Source of the DNA: Holophaga foetida DSM 6591
Lineage (GTDB): Bacteria > Acidobacteriota > Holophagae > Holophagales > Holophagaceae
Length of the DNA: 64,000 bases
Assembly (NCBI RefSeq): GCF_000242615.2
Contig: NZ_KI912268.1
Span: forward strand, 1,257,725-1,321,724
Direction of reading: 5' to 3'
Shown one piece after another: positions 42,312 through 52,128 of the stretch. How positions within the stretch are numbered: the first letter of the stretch is position 1; every line of letters starts with the position of its first letter. A program made the position numbers and the translations under genes. The notes under the pieces are model-generated. The model was not told where the DNA came from. It searched no databases and saw only the letters and a list, made by a program, of their open reading frames with translations.

Positions 42312-43895
42312 TCACTTGCGCCGGAGCAGCTCCACGCACTTTTCAAACCCGAACTGTGCGGCCCAGTCCAGGGCGGTCTTGCCTTCGAGATCGGTGGCCC
42401 TCCGGTCAGCGCGCCGTTTCAAAAGAGCCGCCACGATCTCGTCATGCCCGTAATAGGCAGCCACGATGATGGGTGAGATGCCAGCCTTATAGGGACCGTA
42501 AGCCTTGGTGGATTTCATGTTGGGATCGGCCTGCTGCTCCAGCAGGTAGGTGGCCACGGGAGTGTGCCCGTAGTAGATCGACCACAGGAGGGGGGTCCAG
42601 CCCCACTTGTCATACCCGTTGACAATCCCGCCCGCATCGACAAGGGTCTTCAGCTTGTCCAGGTCCCCACGCATGGCGGCCTTGGAGAGGGTGGTGGCAT
42701 CGGGGGCCTTCTTTGATCCCCCCAGGAGCCTGGTGGGATTGAGTTTCGACCACAGTTTCGTGCCGGACTCGGGGGCGGGAGCACTGAGCTCGGGGGTGGT
42801 GAGCACCGGAGCCTCCTCCCTGCGGAGCACGAGCTTGGCCTGAGTCCATTGCCCTTCCCGGATCTCGAAGACCTGGGTCTCGGGTCGGCAGCCTGGAGCC
42901 TCAGCCTTCACGGAAACACGTCCAACGGGCAGATCCCTCATGTTCAGCGCATGGGTGGGAGAGGCCTCGCCCTTGAGGGCGCCGTCGAGATAGATCTTTG
43001 CGCCTGCCACATTCACGGCCACCTGCAATCCGCCCACGAGCGCGGCGGCCACGGGTGGGGCACCGAGGGCACTGGGAGCGGGAGCAAGCTCCGGAGCGGC
43101 TGGTTCAGGCTTCGACTGCGCGACTCCGGGCCGGAAGTAGAACTCCCCGAGGGCCTGATCGTACAGGGCGGGCACCTGCTCCTGTCCCACGCCCTGGGCG
43201 AGGTGGACCACCTCATCCCGGACGTTGCGGAGAATCCGGTCTGCGGGAAGCCCTGGCTTCACCATCTCCTTCAGTAGCACCCGGGTGAAGAGTCCGTTGG
43301 GATTCCGGTCCCCTGGCCCGAGGGAATCCAGGGCCTGCTGGCCAGCCCCTGCGGAATAGAGGACCATCTGCCCGGTGGCGGCGGTCGTCACCGTCAAGCC
43401 GCGGCCCCCAATGGCGCGGCCAGCCCCCCGGAAGGGGTTGTTCCGGCAGGCGTCGATGATGGCCAGGGAGAATTTTGCTTTCTGATCCTGGAGATCGTCC
43501 AGCACCCGCTGGAGCGGCAGGGCCTCGTCCCGGACCTGGTCTTCGTTATCGCCACGGATATCCGTGGGCAGAAGGTAGTTGGCGCCGCCGATCTGGACTC
43601 CGTGGCCCGAGAAGAAGAAGATGGCCGCATCTCCGCCCTTCACTCGCCCCTTGAAGGTCCGGATCGCGTCCTTCATGCCCTTCTCGTTGAGATCCAGCCT
43701 GAGGATGACCTGGAAGCCCGCCCCCTCCAGGGCCTGGGCAATGGCCCGCGCATCCCCCCGGGCATTCTTCAGCGCGCCCACGTACTGATAGGTGTCGTTC
43801 CCGATCACAAGCGCAATCCTGTCTTGAGCAGACTTCGCCGACAGAACAGAGAATGCGCAGGCCAGGACCAGAAACAGACGTGAAACCCAGGACAT
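42312..43895 (-). CDS. Secreted caspase-like protease with PEGA and ankyrin domains
   Basis: This 527-residue protein has a signal peptide (LVLACAFSVLSAKSA), then a peptidase C14-type caspase domain (about 24-260). The catalytic dyad is visible as FFSGHG (H98) and IIDACRNNPF (C150). A proline/alanine linker leads to a PEGA domain (about 285-355, GAKIYLDGALKGEAS), and the C-terminus has about three ankyrin repeats (ATTLSKAAMRGDLDKLKTLV, WTPLLWSIYYGHTPVATYLL, TALDWAAQFGFEKCVELL). Start is the ATG with GGGAG six bases before it. The mixture is uncommon and the job unknown: periplasmic proteolysis, signalling or a toxin-like role. Genes nearby give no help. Confidence 0.85.
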   Translation of the reverse strand: MSWVSRLFLVLACAFSVLSAKSAQDRIALVIGNDTYQYVGALKNARGDARAIAQALEGAGFQVILRLDLNEKGMKDAIRTFKGRVKGGDAAIFFFSGHGVQIGGANYLLPTDIRGDNEDQVRDEALPLQRVLDDLQDQKAKFSLAIIDACRNNPFRGAGRAIGGRGLTVTTAATGQMVLYSAGAGQQALDSLGPGDRNPNGLFTRVLLKEMVKPGLPADRILRNVRDEVVHLAQGVGQEQVPALYDQALGEFYFRPGVAQSKPEPAAPELAPAPSALGAPPVAAALVGGLQVAVNVAGAKIYLDGALKGEASPTHALNMRDLPVGRVSVKAEAPGCRPETQVFEIREGQWTQAKLVLRREEAPVLTTPELSAPAPESGTKLWSKLNPTRLLGGSKKAPDATTLSKAAMRGDLDKLKTLVDAGGIVNGYDKWGWTPLLWSIYYGHTPVATYLLEQQADPNMKSTKAYGPYKAGISPIIVAAYYGHDEIVAALLKRRADRRATDLEGKTALDWAAQFGFEKCVELLRRK

Positions 43896-43926
43896 CACCA
43901 GCTCCCTGCGGAAGGTTACAGAGCAA

Positions 43927-46900
43927 CTATAAGCCCTGGGATGGCGTTTGGAGCGTCCCCCTCGTCCTTTCCAGCCCCCCCACGAACTCGGCCAGCTTCA
44001 CCCGGAGTTCCTTGGAGGTGAAGGGCTTCTGGATGCAGGAAACCGTCCGGTATCCCTTCACAAGGCCACCTAGGTCCTGAGGGCTGTACCCCGAGGACAT
44101 CAACACAGGCTGTTCGGGACGCAGGGCCAGGATCCGAGGGAGGGTCTCGGCGCCATTGAGACCGGGCATGTTCATGTCCAGGATCACCAGATCTACCTCC
44201 AGCCCCCCGCTCAGCATCTGGAGGGCCTCCATGCCACCAGGGGCCAGTTCCACCCGATGCCCCATCATCTCCAGCATGGGCCCCACGGACTCCCGGATGA
44301 GTTCATCGTCATCCACCACCAGAATGCTCAGGACTCTATCCAGGAAGGGGGGGGCTTCGGCCGACGACGGAACGGGCTCCAGGACGGGTTCAGGAATGGA
44401 GGTGCCAGGGAAGCGCAGAATCACCTCCGTGCCTCTCCCGGCGGCACTTTCAATGTCCATGGTTCCGCCGTGGGCCTTCATCGTGCCGAAGACCATGGAG
44501 AGTCCGAGACCGGTCCCCTTCCCTGCAGGCTTGGTGGTGAAGAAGGGTTCGACCGCCTTCTCCAGAACCTCGGGACTCATGCCCTCCCCCGTGTCCTGGA
44601 CGCTGAACTGCACCCGGCCCTCGGGAAGGGACCGGGTTCTCATGGTGAGGGTGCCCCCGCCGGGCATAGCGTCCACGGAGTTGACGCACAGATTCATCAG
44701 GGCATGGCTGAGGGCCCCGGGATCGCCCAGGATCCACGCCAGGGGTTCCTGGAGATCCATCACGAAAGAGACTCGCTTCAGAGTTGTGTAAGCGAGGAGT
44801 TGCACCATTTCCCGGGCCACAGCGTTGAGATCCACAGGACGCTTCTCCTCCAGGTCCTGGCGGGCGAAGCAGAGCAGCCCCTTAACCACCCCGCGCCCCC
44901 GGGTGCAGGCATTGATGATCACATCCAGGGAGCGGGCCGTGGAGGACGAGGGTTCCAGCACCTCCCGCTCGGCGGAAGCCCGGCTCATGATGGCCCCCAG
45001 GACGTTGTTCATGTCGTGGGCCACCCCTCCGGCCAGAATTCCCAGACTCTCGAGTTTCTGGGATTGGTGGAGCTGGATCTGGAGGTTCCGTCGCTCGTCC
45101 TCCTGACGCAGTTCATCCGTAATATCCCGGTTCAAGCCTATCCCCCGGACGATCTTGCCATCGGCATCCTTGAGGAAGATGCCATCGCCCCTGAGGACCC
45201 GCACCTGACCGTCCGGACGCAGGATCCGTAGCGGGAGGGAGAAGCTGGAACCCGATTGGAGGGCCGCCTGGACGAGCGACTGGACTCGCTCCCGCTCCTC
45301 TGGGTGAACCAGTTCACGCCAGCGGTCCAGGGAAAACTCACAGGAGCCGGGGATCCCGTACATTTCTGCCGTCCGCTCATCGATAGCCCCCAGTCCGGTC
45401 TCCATATCCAGCTCCCAGATGCCGAGCCGGGCTGATGCCGCCGCAAGACGCAAACGCTCGGCCTGGATGCGGACCTCAGCCTCCGCCCGGGCACGGCACG
45501 CCACCTCCTCCAGATGCTGGAGGCCAAAGGAGATGTCCCGGGCCGCCTCCTCCAGCAAGGCGATCTCCTTGGCACCGAATACGCCGGGCTCCTGTGCATA
45601 GACCGACAGGGCCCCCCGGACCTCCCCCCCCTGAAAGATGGGGAATGCCGCGGAAGACGCAAAGCCCTGTTCAGCCATGGAATCACGCCAAGGCTGCGTA
45701 ATGGGATCTGTGAACAGATCGTTGCAGACGTACGGCATCCCCTTCCGGATGGCCAGCCCAGTGGGTCCTCGGCCTTCCGGACTATCATCCGCCCGGACCC
45801 TGATCCTCTTCAGGTAGCCCCCCGTGTCGCCGAACTGGGCAACGGGACGCAGCTCGAACTCACCCTCTTCAAGCCACCCCACCCAGGCCATCTGGAAGCG
45901 AGCGGAATCCACCAGGGCGTGACAGACCTCCACAAGGATCTCCGGGCGGGTATCCAGGCGAACGATGGCCTGATTCACCCGACTGAGGGAGGCATAGAGG
46001 TTCGAAAGCCGCTCGATTTCCCGCTCGTGGGCCACCCGTTCCGTGATGTCCCGGGCGAAGACCAGAAGGTAGGAGATCCCGTCGATCTCCACCTGTTGCA
46101 TGCTCATGTCGACCGGGAATACCCCGCCCCCAGCCTTCCGATGCCGAGTCTCGAAACGGACCGAGCCGGAGAGGGACAGGGTCGCCAATCCCATCTCAAG
46201 ATCAAAACCGGCTCCGGGTGCATGAAGTTCCAGGAGCCGCCTCCCCCGCAGCCCCCCGGGGATGCCGTAGCATTCCTCCGCCAGGAGGTTGGCTTCCAGC
46301 ACCACCTGTTCCTGGTCCGCCAGGAGGATGATGTCGTTGGCCTCCCGCATGAGGTGATGGAAGCGTTCTGCCATGGCCTTGGCCGAACGCTCGAGTTCCA
46401 GACGCTGCTGGATGTCCCGAAGCTCCGCCCTGCGGGTCTGCAAGCCGATGGGCAGGGTTGTCATCCCCAGAATGGCCAAGGCCAGGAGGACCATGACCCA
46501 CCCCCAGTTCCGAAGGGGGGCCAGCACCTCCGCCTGGTCGACCTTGACCACCAGGAACCAGGGCGTCTTCGACACCTGGCGCAGGGTCGCCATGACAGGA
46601 ACCTCTCGGAAGTCCCTCCCATCCATGTCTCCGGTCCGTCCCAGGGCAGCCTGGACCGCAGGGAGATCGGAGCGCGGATCAAGCCCCCGGCGCAGGCTCA
46701 GCAGCGACTCTCCCTGGTGGTGGGACAGACTCAAGCCGACCAATTGGTGGCCCTCAGAACGCCCCAGAAAGGTTTCCGCGGTGATGCTCCCGGATGGCCA
46801 GGCCCGGAGCACAGGGATGAGAACCGCTTCAGGATCGATCTGGAGCCGGATGGCCCCAACCACCCTGTCTCCATCCCGGACAGGCGCCCAGATGGCCATC

Positions 46901-48048
46901 TGGATGGGGCCTGAGGCCCCGGAACGGTGAATGTCCTCAATGGCCACCTGAGCGTCCGCAAGGATGAAGCCAAGCCGTGACATGTCTGCAAAGCGATGGG
47001 AGCCCTCGGGCACCGATAGGCGAACCCCTCCCTGGGCATCGAAGAGGGCCACGGACTGGTAGGCGTATCGACTCCTGAAGACCTCGATCCAGGTGAGGAT
47101 GGTCGGATGACCCGGGGCCTCCAGGAGCGCCCGGAGCTCGGGGGAGCGCGAAAAGACATCCGCATCGTTCTTTCGTTCCAGGATCCACCCCGTGATCTGC
47201 TGGCTCTTCAGATCCGCCACCGTGCCCAGCTCTGTCCTGGCCCTGCGGCTCAGTGCCCTTCGCTCCACCCGGAGAAAGGCAATGGAAGCACCGAACACCA
47301 CCATTGCCACCAACAGGAAGGTCATGAGCGCACCGGCGGAGAAGCGGAGGCGCGACGGACTGCCCCCACCATCCCCACGAACCACCAGCAGCGACAAGGG
47401 GCGGACCTCGCCCCCGGCGGCCCACAGGCTCCCCGCGCCCATCGAGATGAAGGCGAGATCAGACAGAAAGGCCGTCGGGCTTAGGGTCTCACCATGAACG
47501 AGGGGTGTTCCCATGACAAAGCCCAGCAGGAGGAGCAGGCCACCCCCCAGGACAAGGAGGGCCAGAACTGCGGCAAGCTGAGGCCTCCGCCTCAGCAGGG
47601 GAGGAATCGGAGCCAGAAACAGGAACAGGACCGCAGTCACAGGGGACATGCGTCCCATCAGCTTGAGTTCCAGACGGATCATGTCCCGCACGGGCGTGGG
47701 ATCGAAGACCAGCCATCGCTCCAGGAAGAGGTCCACCCCCAAGGCAAAGGCGACCAGCACCATCAGAGCCAGGGCGCTCACCAGCACCGAGGCCGTCCAG
47801 GCCCAGCGCCAAGTGGATTCCCGTCGGGGTACCAGCCACACAAGGAACAGGGCGCTTACCAGAAAGCCCATGCCCAGAAGCGTGCAAGGCGCCATGGGCA
47901 AGGTGAATACATGAAGGTGCACCAGGCGATCCCGCAGGAAGACCCAGGCCCAGATGCTCCAGAGAATGCCCCCGACCGGGCACAGCAAGGACAGAGCCAA
48001 CGGGCTCGACAAAAACCGGGCACGCTTCGGATTCGATTCAGGGGACAT
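43927..48048 (-). CDS. Large multi-domain hybrid histidine kinase
   Basis: This protein of about 1,373 residues has a long membrane region with six or seven helices (about 12-240), another helix, a periplasmic-like dCache/CHASE region (about 285-500), a further helix near 505-525, PAS (about 550-670), a GAF domain (about 685-840), a second PAS with PAC, then the HisKA-type GVAHDMNNVLGAIMSR (phospho-His), a HATPase with GTGLGLSMVFG, and a terminal receiver with LVILDMNMPGLNG. ATG at 48048 is chosen because the frame before it lacks sense. Its signal is unknown; no cognate regulator is next to it, so it must signal to another locus. Confidence 0.85.
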   Translation of the reverse strand: MSPESNPKRARFLSSPLALSLLCPVGGILWSIWAWVFLRDRLVHLHVFTLPMAPCTLLGMGFLVSALFLVWLVPRRESTWRWAWTASVLVSALALMVLVAFALGVDLFLERWLVFDPTPVRDMIRLELKLMGRMSPVTAVLFLFLAPIPPLLRRRPQLAAVLALLVLGGGLLLLLGFVMGTPLVHGETLSPTAFLSDLAFISMGAGSLWAAGGEVRPLSLLVVRGDGGGSPSRLRFSAGALMTFLLVAMVVFGASIAFLRVERRALSRRARTELGTVADLKSQQITGWILERKNDADVFSRSPELRALLEAPGHPTILTWIEVFRSRYAYQSVALFDAQGGVRLSVPEGSHRFADMSRLGFILADAQVAIEDIHRSGASGPIQMAIWAPVRDGDRVVGAIRLQIDPEAVLIPVLRAWPSGSITAETFLGRSEGHQLVGLSLSHHQGESLLSLRRGLDPRSDLPAVQAALGRTGDMDGRDFREVPVMATLRQVSKTPWFLVVKVDQAEVLAPLRNWGWVMVLLALAILGMTTLPIGLQTRRAELRDIQQRLELERSAKAMAERFHHLMREANDIILLADQEQVVLEANLLAEECYGIPGGLRGRRLLELHAPGAGFDLEMGLATLSLSGSVRFETRHRKAGGGVFPVDMSMQQVEIDGISYLLVFARDITERVAHEREIERLSNLYASLSRVNQAIVRLDTRPEILVEVCHALVDSARFQMAWVGWLEEGEFELRPVAQFGDTGGYLKRIRVRADDSPEGRGPTGLAIRKGMPYVCNDLFTDPITQPWRDSMAEQGFASSAAFPIFQGGEVRGALSVYAQEPGVFGAKEIALLEEAARDISFGLQHLEEVACRARAEAEVRIQAERLRLAAASARLGIWELDMETGLGAIDERTAEMYGIPGSCEFSLDRWRELVHPEERERVQSLVQAALQSGSSFSLPLRILRPDGQVRVLRGDGIFLKDADGKIVRGIGLNRDITDELRQEDERRNLQIQLHQSQKLESLGILAGGVAHDMNNVLGAIMSRASAEREVLEPSSSTARSLDVIINACTRGRGVVKGLLCFARQDLEEKRPVDLNAVAREMVQLLAYTTLKRVSFVMDLQEPLAWILGDPGALSHALMNLCVNSVDAMPGGGTLTMRTRSLPEGRVQFSVQDTGEGMSPEVLEKAVEPFFTTKPAGKGTGLGLSMVFGTMKAHGGTMDIESAAGRGTEVILRFPGTSIPEPVLEPVPSSAEAPPFLDRVLSILVVDDDELIRESVGPMLEMMGHRVELAPGGMEALQMLSGGLEVDLVILDMNMPGLNGAETLPRILALRPEQPVLMSSGYSPQDLGGLVKGYRTVSCIQKPFTSKELRVKLAEFVGGLERTRGTLQTPSQGL

Positions 48049-48164
48049 GGCACTCAACAGCCTTGGCCCAATCCTGGGTTCATGTAGCATCGAACACAAG
48101 AAGGAACATGCATAAAAACAAATACAATACACTTATATTATCTTTTTTTAACAATCACCTCACA

Positions 48165-48202
48165 GAGCAAAACGGAAAACGGCCGATGCATGATCGGCCG
48201 TT
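48165..48202 (-). terminator. Rho-independent terminator of mraY
   Basis: On the minus strand AACGGCCGAT-CATGC-ATCGGCCGTT is followed by TTCCGTTTTGC, with the stem at 48178-48202. It ends the murein gene cluster. Confidence 0.85.
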
Positions 48203-48222
48203 CCAGAGGAAACCCGGACTGA

Positions 48223-49311
48223 CTACCGGAGCTTCAGCGAACTGAGCGCCAGCATGCAGCATACGATGGCGGTGATCCAGAGCCGGATGACAACCTTTGT
48301 CTCCTGGAGCCCCCCCAATTCCAGGTGGTGGTGGAAGGGAGCCATGCGGAAGATGCGCTTGCCACCCCGGAGCTTGAAGCTGCTCACCTGGAGAATGACG
48401 CTGACGGCCTCCCAGACGAAGACGCCGCCCGCGATCACCAGGAGCAGCTCCTGCTTGATCATGATGGCCACGGTGGCCAAAGCGCCGCCGAGCCCCAGGG
48501 AACCGGTATCGCCCATGAAGACCTCGGCGGGGTGGGCGTTGAACCAGAGGAAGCCCAGGGAAGCCCCGGCCATGGCCCCCATGAAGACCGCAAGTTCGGA
48601 ACCGCCGTTCACGAAGGGCACCATGAGGTAAGCCGAAATCTTGTAGTGCCCTGCCACATAGGCCAGGATGACAAAGGTGACCGCCACCACCAGGGTGCCG
48701 CCGATGGCCAGGCCATCCAGACCGTCCGTCAGGTTCACGGCATTGCTGGTGCCCACCATGACCAGCCAGATCCAGGGCACCAGGAAAATGCCCACATCTG
48801 GCTGGAAACGCTTGAAGAAGGGCATGGAGAGCTGGCTGGTGTTGGCACCCCGGAGACCGAAGTGCAGTACGAGGAAGGCCACCAGGAGGGAAATGGCCGT
48901 CAGGAGCACCATTTTCTGGCGGCTGGTGAGGCCCAGGTTCTGCTTCTTCAGGAGCTTCTGGGCGTCATCGAAAGCCCCCACCATTCCAAAGCCGAGCAGG
49001 GAGAGCAGGGCCACCCAGATGTGCCCGCTGCGAAGCTCGCACCAGAGCAGGGTGGAGACAAGGATGGTGCCAAGAACCAGGACGCCGCCCATGGTGGGAG
49101 TGCCAGCTTTCACCTGGTGGTGCTCCGGGCCCTCGGCCCGGATGTGCTGCCCCAGTTTGAGACGCTTGAGGGTCTCGATGACCCAGGGACCCACGACAAG
49201 CGAAAGGATCATGGCCGTGGCCGCGGCCATGGCGGCGCGGAAAGTCACGTATTTGAAGACAGAGAAACCGGGAAGATGATCGCGCAGGAACGCGAGAAGC
49301 CATACGAGCAT
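48223..49311 (-). CDS. mraY: Phospho-N-acetylmuramoyl-pentapeptide-transferase
   Basis: This 362-residue inner-membrane enzyme makes lipid I from UDP-MurNAc-pentapeptide and undecaprenyl phosphate. The tenth-loop motif TDGLDGLA and the earlier GFDDAQK-like GAFDDAQKLLKKQ carry the catalytic aspartates, and MAPFHHHLELGG is the conserved C-terminal histidine box. It follows murF after 5 bases and ends in a terminator. Normally murD follows mraY; here it does not. Confidence 0.96.
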   Translation of the reverse strand: MLVWLLAFLRDHLPGFSVFKYVTFRAAMAAATAMILSLVVGPWVIETLKRLKLGQHIRAEGPEHHQVKAGTPTMGGVLVLGTILVSTLLWCELRSGHIWVALLSLLGFGMVGAFDDAQKLLKKQNLGLTSRQKMVLLTAISLLVAFLVLHFGLRGANTSQLSMPFFKRFQPDVGIFLVPWIWLVMVGTSNAVNLTDGLDGLAIGGTLVVAVTFVILAYVAGHYKISAYLMVPFVNGGSELAVFMGAMAGASLGFLWFNAHPAEVFMGDTGSLGLGGALATVAIMIKQELLLVIAGGVFVWEAVSVILQVSSFKLRGGKRIFRMAPFHHHLELGGLQETKVVIRLWITAIVCCMLALSSLKLR

Positions 49312-49316
49312 GCCGT

Positions 49317-50711
49317 CTATCCAAGAATGGTGGTTTCGTTCACCTGGGCACCCAGGCGCGCAAGAAGCCAGGATACCGCACGCTCAGAGCGCCAGTAACG
49401 GCTGCCCTTCACAAGGATGCGGGCCCCGGCCGGAACAGCCCCGAGCCCGCCGCTGTCGTCGCGCAGAGCCTCGAAGTCTGGATAGGCCCTGGCTCCGGGG
49501 CCGAAGCCCGCCGCCAGGACCGTGGCCTGGTCCCCGTACGCCCACAGACGCCTGAGGCCGAGGCGGGCCAGTCCCTCGCCGGTCTCCCGATGCAGGCCCT
49601 CGGATTCGGCCCCCAGCTCCCGCATGCACCCGAGAACCGCCACCGGTTCCCCACCGGGCAGCTCCAGCAGGGAGGCTCCGCAAGCCAGAATCGATGCCTG
49701 GCTGGCGTTATAGCTCTCGTCCATGAGCCATCCCCCACCGGGAAGTTCGTGGAGCCGCCCGCGACCCTCTTCCGGCTGGACGCCTCCCAGGCCCTCGGCC
49801 ACCTGGTCGGCATCAAAGCCCGCCAGAAGGGCCATGGCACCCGCCAGAGCCGCATTGCGCACCTGGTGGGCCCCCCGAAGCTTGAGAAGGATGTCCAGAG
49901 GCCCTTCGGGTGTCAGCAACGTGAAGCGTTCCCCCAGGGGCCCCAGGGAGCGGGCCTCGCTCCATCCCCAGGCACCGCCCTCGCCCACGGCCACGGCCCG
50001 GGCGTGACGGGCCCAAGGCTGAAGGGTGATCCAGCGGGCCCAGTCGTCCGAAGCCAGATGGACCCAAGTCCCCCCCACCCGAGTCCCGGCCACGATCTCC
50101 CCCTTGGCCTGGGCGATGCCCTGCTGACCCTCCACGAAGTTCTCGATGTGGGCGGAGCCCACGTTGGTGATCACCGAGAAATCCAAGGGTGCGATCTCCG
50201 TCAGGCGGCGGATCTCCCCCGGAAAGCTCATGCCCATTTCCAGAACCACCGCGGAGGTGCTGGACGGCAAGGAGGCCAGAGCCTCGGGCATCCCCAGGGT
50301 GTTGTTGCGGTTCCCGGGGGTTTTCCATGCCCCCGTGGCCGCGGCGAGAAGCTCCTTGGTGCTGGTCTTGCCGACGGATCCCGTCACGCCAAAGACCACC
50401 GGGGGACGGCAGGCGGCGAGCCGCGCCTGCCCCCAGGTCTGGAGGGCCCGGGTGGTGTCCTCCACCACCAGCTGGGCCACGGGCAGATCCAGTTCGTGGT
50501 CCACCACCAGGGCCGCAGCTCCCCTGGAGACGGCCTGGGCCGCGAAATCGTGCCCGTCCCGCTCGGCCCGCAGGGCCACGAAGCAGTTGCCGGGCTGAAG
50601 CGTACGGGTGTCCAGCGAAAGGGCGCTGGGCACCACCTCCGGATTTCCCACCAGACGCGCGTTCAGGTGAGGTGCAACTTGGGCCAGGGACCAGAGGGCA
50701 TGGGACGTCAT
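49317..50711 (-). CDS. murF: UDP-N-acetylmuramoyl-tripeptide:D-alanyl-D-alanine ligase
   Basis: This 464-residue Mur ligase adds D-Ala-D-Ala to complete the pentapeptide. The ATP loop GVTGSVGKTSTKELL lies near 110-124, followed by NNTLGMP and the ligase motif DESYNASQASILA (about 330). The ATG at 50711 is used, with only a weak ribosome site. The gene follows tsaC on the strand, before mraY. Confidence 0.95.
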   Translation of the reverse strand: MTSHALWSLAQVAPHLNARLVGNPEVVPSALSLDTRTLQPGNCFVALRAERDGHDFAAQAVSRGAAALVVDHELDLPVAQLVVEDTTRALQTWGQARLAACRPPVVFGVTGSVGKTSTKELLAAATGAWKTPGNRNNTLGMPEALASLPSSTSAVVLEMGMSFPGEIRRLTEIAPLDFSVITNVGSAHIENFVEGQQGIAQAKGEIVAGTRVGGTWVHLASDDWARWITLQPWARHARAVAVGEGGAWGWSEARSLGPLGERFTLLTPEGPLDILLKLRGAHQVRNAALAGAMALLAGFDADQVAEGLGGVQPEEGRGRLHELPGGGWLMDESYNASQASILACGASLLELPGGEPVAVLGCMRELGAESEGLHRETGEGLARLGLRRLWAYGDQATVLAAGFGPGARAYPDFEALRDDSGGLGAVPAGARILVKGSRYWRSERAVSWLLARLGAQVNETTILG

Positions 50712-50766
50712 GCAAGCATTGTCCCTCAATGCGACCTCCGGTGCAGCCTGGAACGCCAGGAGGCGG

Positions 50767-51771
50767 TCACGCCTCGACCGAAGCCCGCTTCACCCGGTCC
50801 CGCAGAGCCATCCAGGCCTCGCCAGACGGGGGCATTTCCAGCAGGATCCGATCAAAGCCTTCCCCATCCAGATCGTGCAGCATGGCATAGAGCGCGGCCA
50901 TGGCCCCCTCGGCGTCCCCGGGCAGGCAACGGACCTCAAGACCAGAGAGGCTGGGGGCTCCGCCGAAGAACACCGCAGCGATCCTTCCGGGCGCCTGCCG
51001 GGCAGCGGCCGGAAGGGCCTCCCGAGGCACCAGCTCCAGGGGAGTCCTTGGTGAGTAGTGGCGCGCAGCCATGCCCGGAGCGGCCTGGGATTCGCCATCC
51101 GCCACGGCCCCGCCCCAGATCTCGATGGGACCCGCCAGGGCCTCGAGGGTGCTGGGTGCCAGGGGACCGGGACGCAGGAGCCGGAAGGGCCGGTGGCTCA
51201 GATCCAGGATGGTGGACTCCACACCCGCCTCGGTGGGGCCGCCGTCCAGCACCAGTTCCACCCGATTTCCCAGGCTCTTCACCACATGTTCAGCCCGGCT
51301 CGGGGAGATGCCCTGGGAGCGGTTGGCGCTGGGGGCCGCCAGGGGCCGCTCCGTGGCCCGCAGCAGGGCCAGGGCCACGGGGTGGGCCGGGCAGCGCAGG
51401 GCCACGGTCGGGTTCCCGGCTCGAACGATCTCCGGGATGTGGGGAGCCGCAGGCAGCACCAGGGTCAGGGGACCGGGCCAGAAGCGTTCCGCCAGGGCCT
51501 GGGCCTCGGGAAGCCACTCCGAGGCGAGGGCCCTGGCCCCCTCGATGTCCGCCACATGAAGGATCAGGGGATTGTTGGATGGCCGCCCCTTGGCCTCGTA
51601 GATCCGAGCCACCGCAGCGGGGTTGAGACCATCCGCCCCCAGGCCGTAGACCGTCTCGGTGGGAAAGGCCACCAGGCCACCGGCGCGGAGGATGGCGGCG
51701 GCTTCGGCGATGGCGGGTTCCGTGGCTGGAAGACAGCGACAAGGAGGAAGATGCGGAGAACGAGGACTCAC
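50767..51771 (-). CDS. tsaC: L-threonylcarbamoyladenylate synthase, Sua5 type
   Basis: This 334-residue protein contains the YrdC domain (about 15-205, with FPTETVYGLGADG and KGRPSNNPLILH) and a C-terminal Sua5 domain (ARHYSPRTPLELVP). It makes threonylcarbamoyl-AMP for t6A tRNA modification. The GTG start has GGAGG seven bases upstream. A translation gene lying inside the murein cluster is not typical. Confidence 0.93.
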   Translation of the reverse strand: MSPRSPHLPPCRCLPATEPAIAEAAAILRAGGLVAFPTETVYGLGADGLNPAAVARIYEAKGRPSNNPLILHVADIEGARALASEWLPEAQALAERFWPGPLTLVLPAAPHIPEIVRAGNPTVALRCPAHPVALALLRATERPLAAPSANRSQGISPSRAEHVVKSLGNRVELVLDGGPTEAGVESTILDLSHRPFRLLRPGPLAPSTLEALAGPIEIWGGAVADGESQAAPGMAARHYSPRTPLELVPREALPAAARQAPGRIAAVFFGGAPSLSGLEVRCLPGDAEGAMAALYAMLHDLDGEGFDRILLEMPPSGEAWMALRDRVKRASVEA

Positions 51772-51798
51772 TCGGCATCCTCCAGGAGAACTCGGGCC

Positions 51799-52089
51799 TC
51801 ACGCGACACGGAAGGCATCTCGTTCGACCTGCGGACGCAACGCGGGTTTCAAGGACGTTGTGGTTACGAGATCCACTGAAACCCCCAACCACTCCTCCAA
51901 TGCAAACTTGGCATCCATGTAGTCAAGAAAGGAGGGAGGTTCTTCAAATTCAACCAGAAGATCGACATCCGAATCTGCACGAGCTTCGTCCCGTGCCACG
52001 GAACCGAACAGGGAAAGCGATCGGATATGGAACTGAGCCATGTCCGAGCGATGGGACTGGAGGCAGGCGATCACATTTTCACGGTGCAT
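51799..52089 (-). CDS. Minimal nucleotidyltransferase, MntA-like
   Basis: This 96-residue protein has the nucleotidyltransferase core GSVARDEARADSDVDLLVEF (about 29-48) with the Gly-Ser and double-Asp catalytic motif of the MNT/MntA group. Members usually form toxin-antitoxin pairs with an adjacent HEPN (DUF86) gene, which they AMPylate. No HEPN gene is present beside it; the flanks are murE and tsaC. The start follows AGGAGG. It may be an orphan antitoxin, or the remnant of a lost pair. Confidence 0.85.
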   Translation of the reverse strand: MHRENVIACLQSHRSDMAQFHIRSLSLFGSVARDEARADSDVDLLVEFEEPPSFLDYMDAKFALEEWLGVSVDLVTTTSLKPALRPQVERDAFRVA

Positions 52090-52128
52090 GGAACCTCCTC
52101 CCCAAGGATCACGTCATTATGCCAGCGA

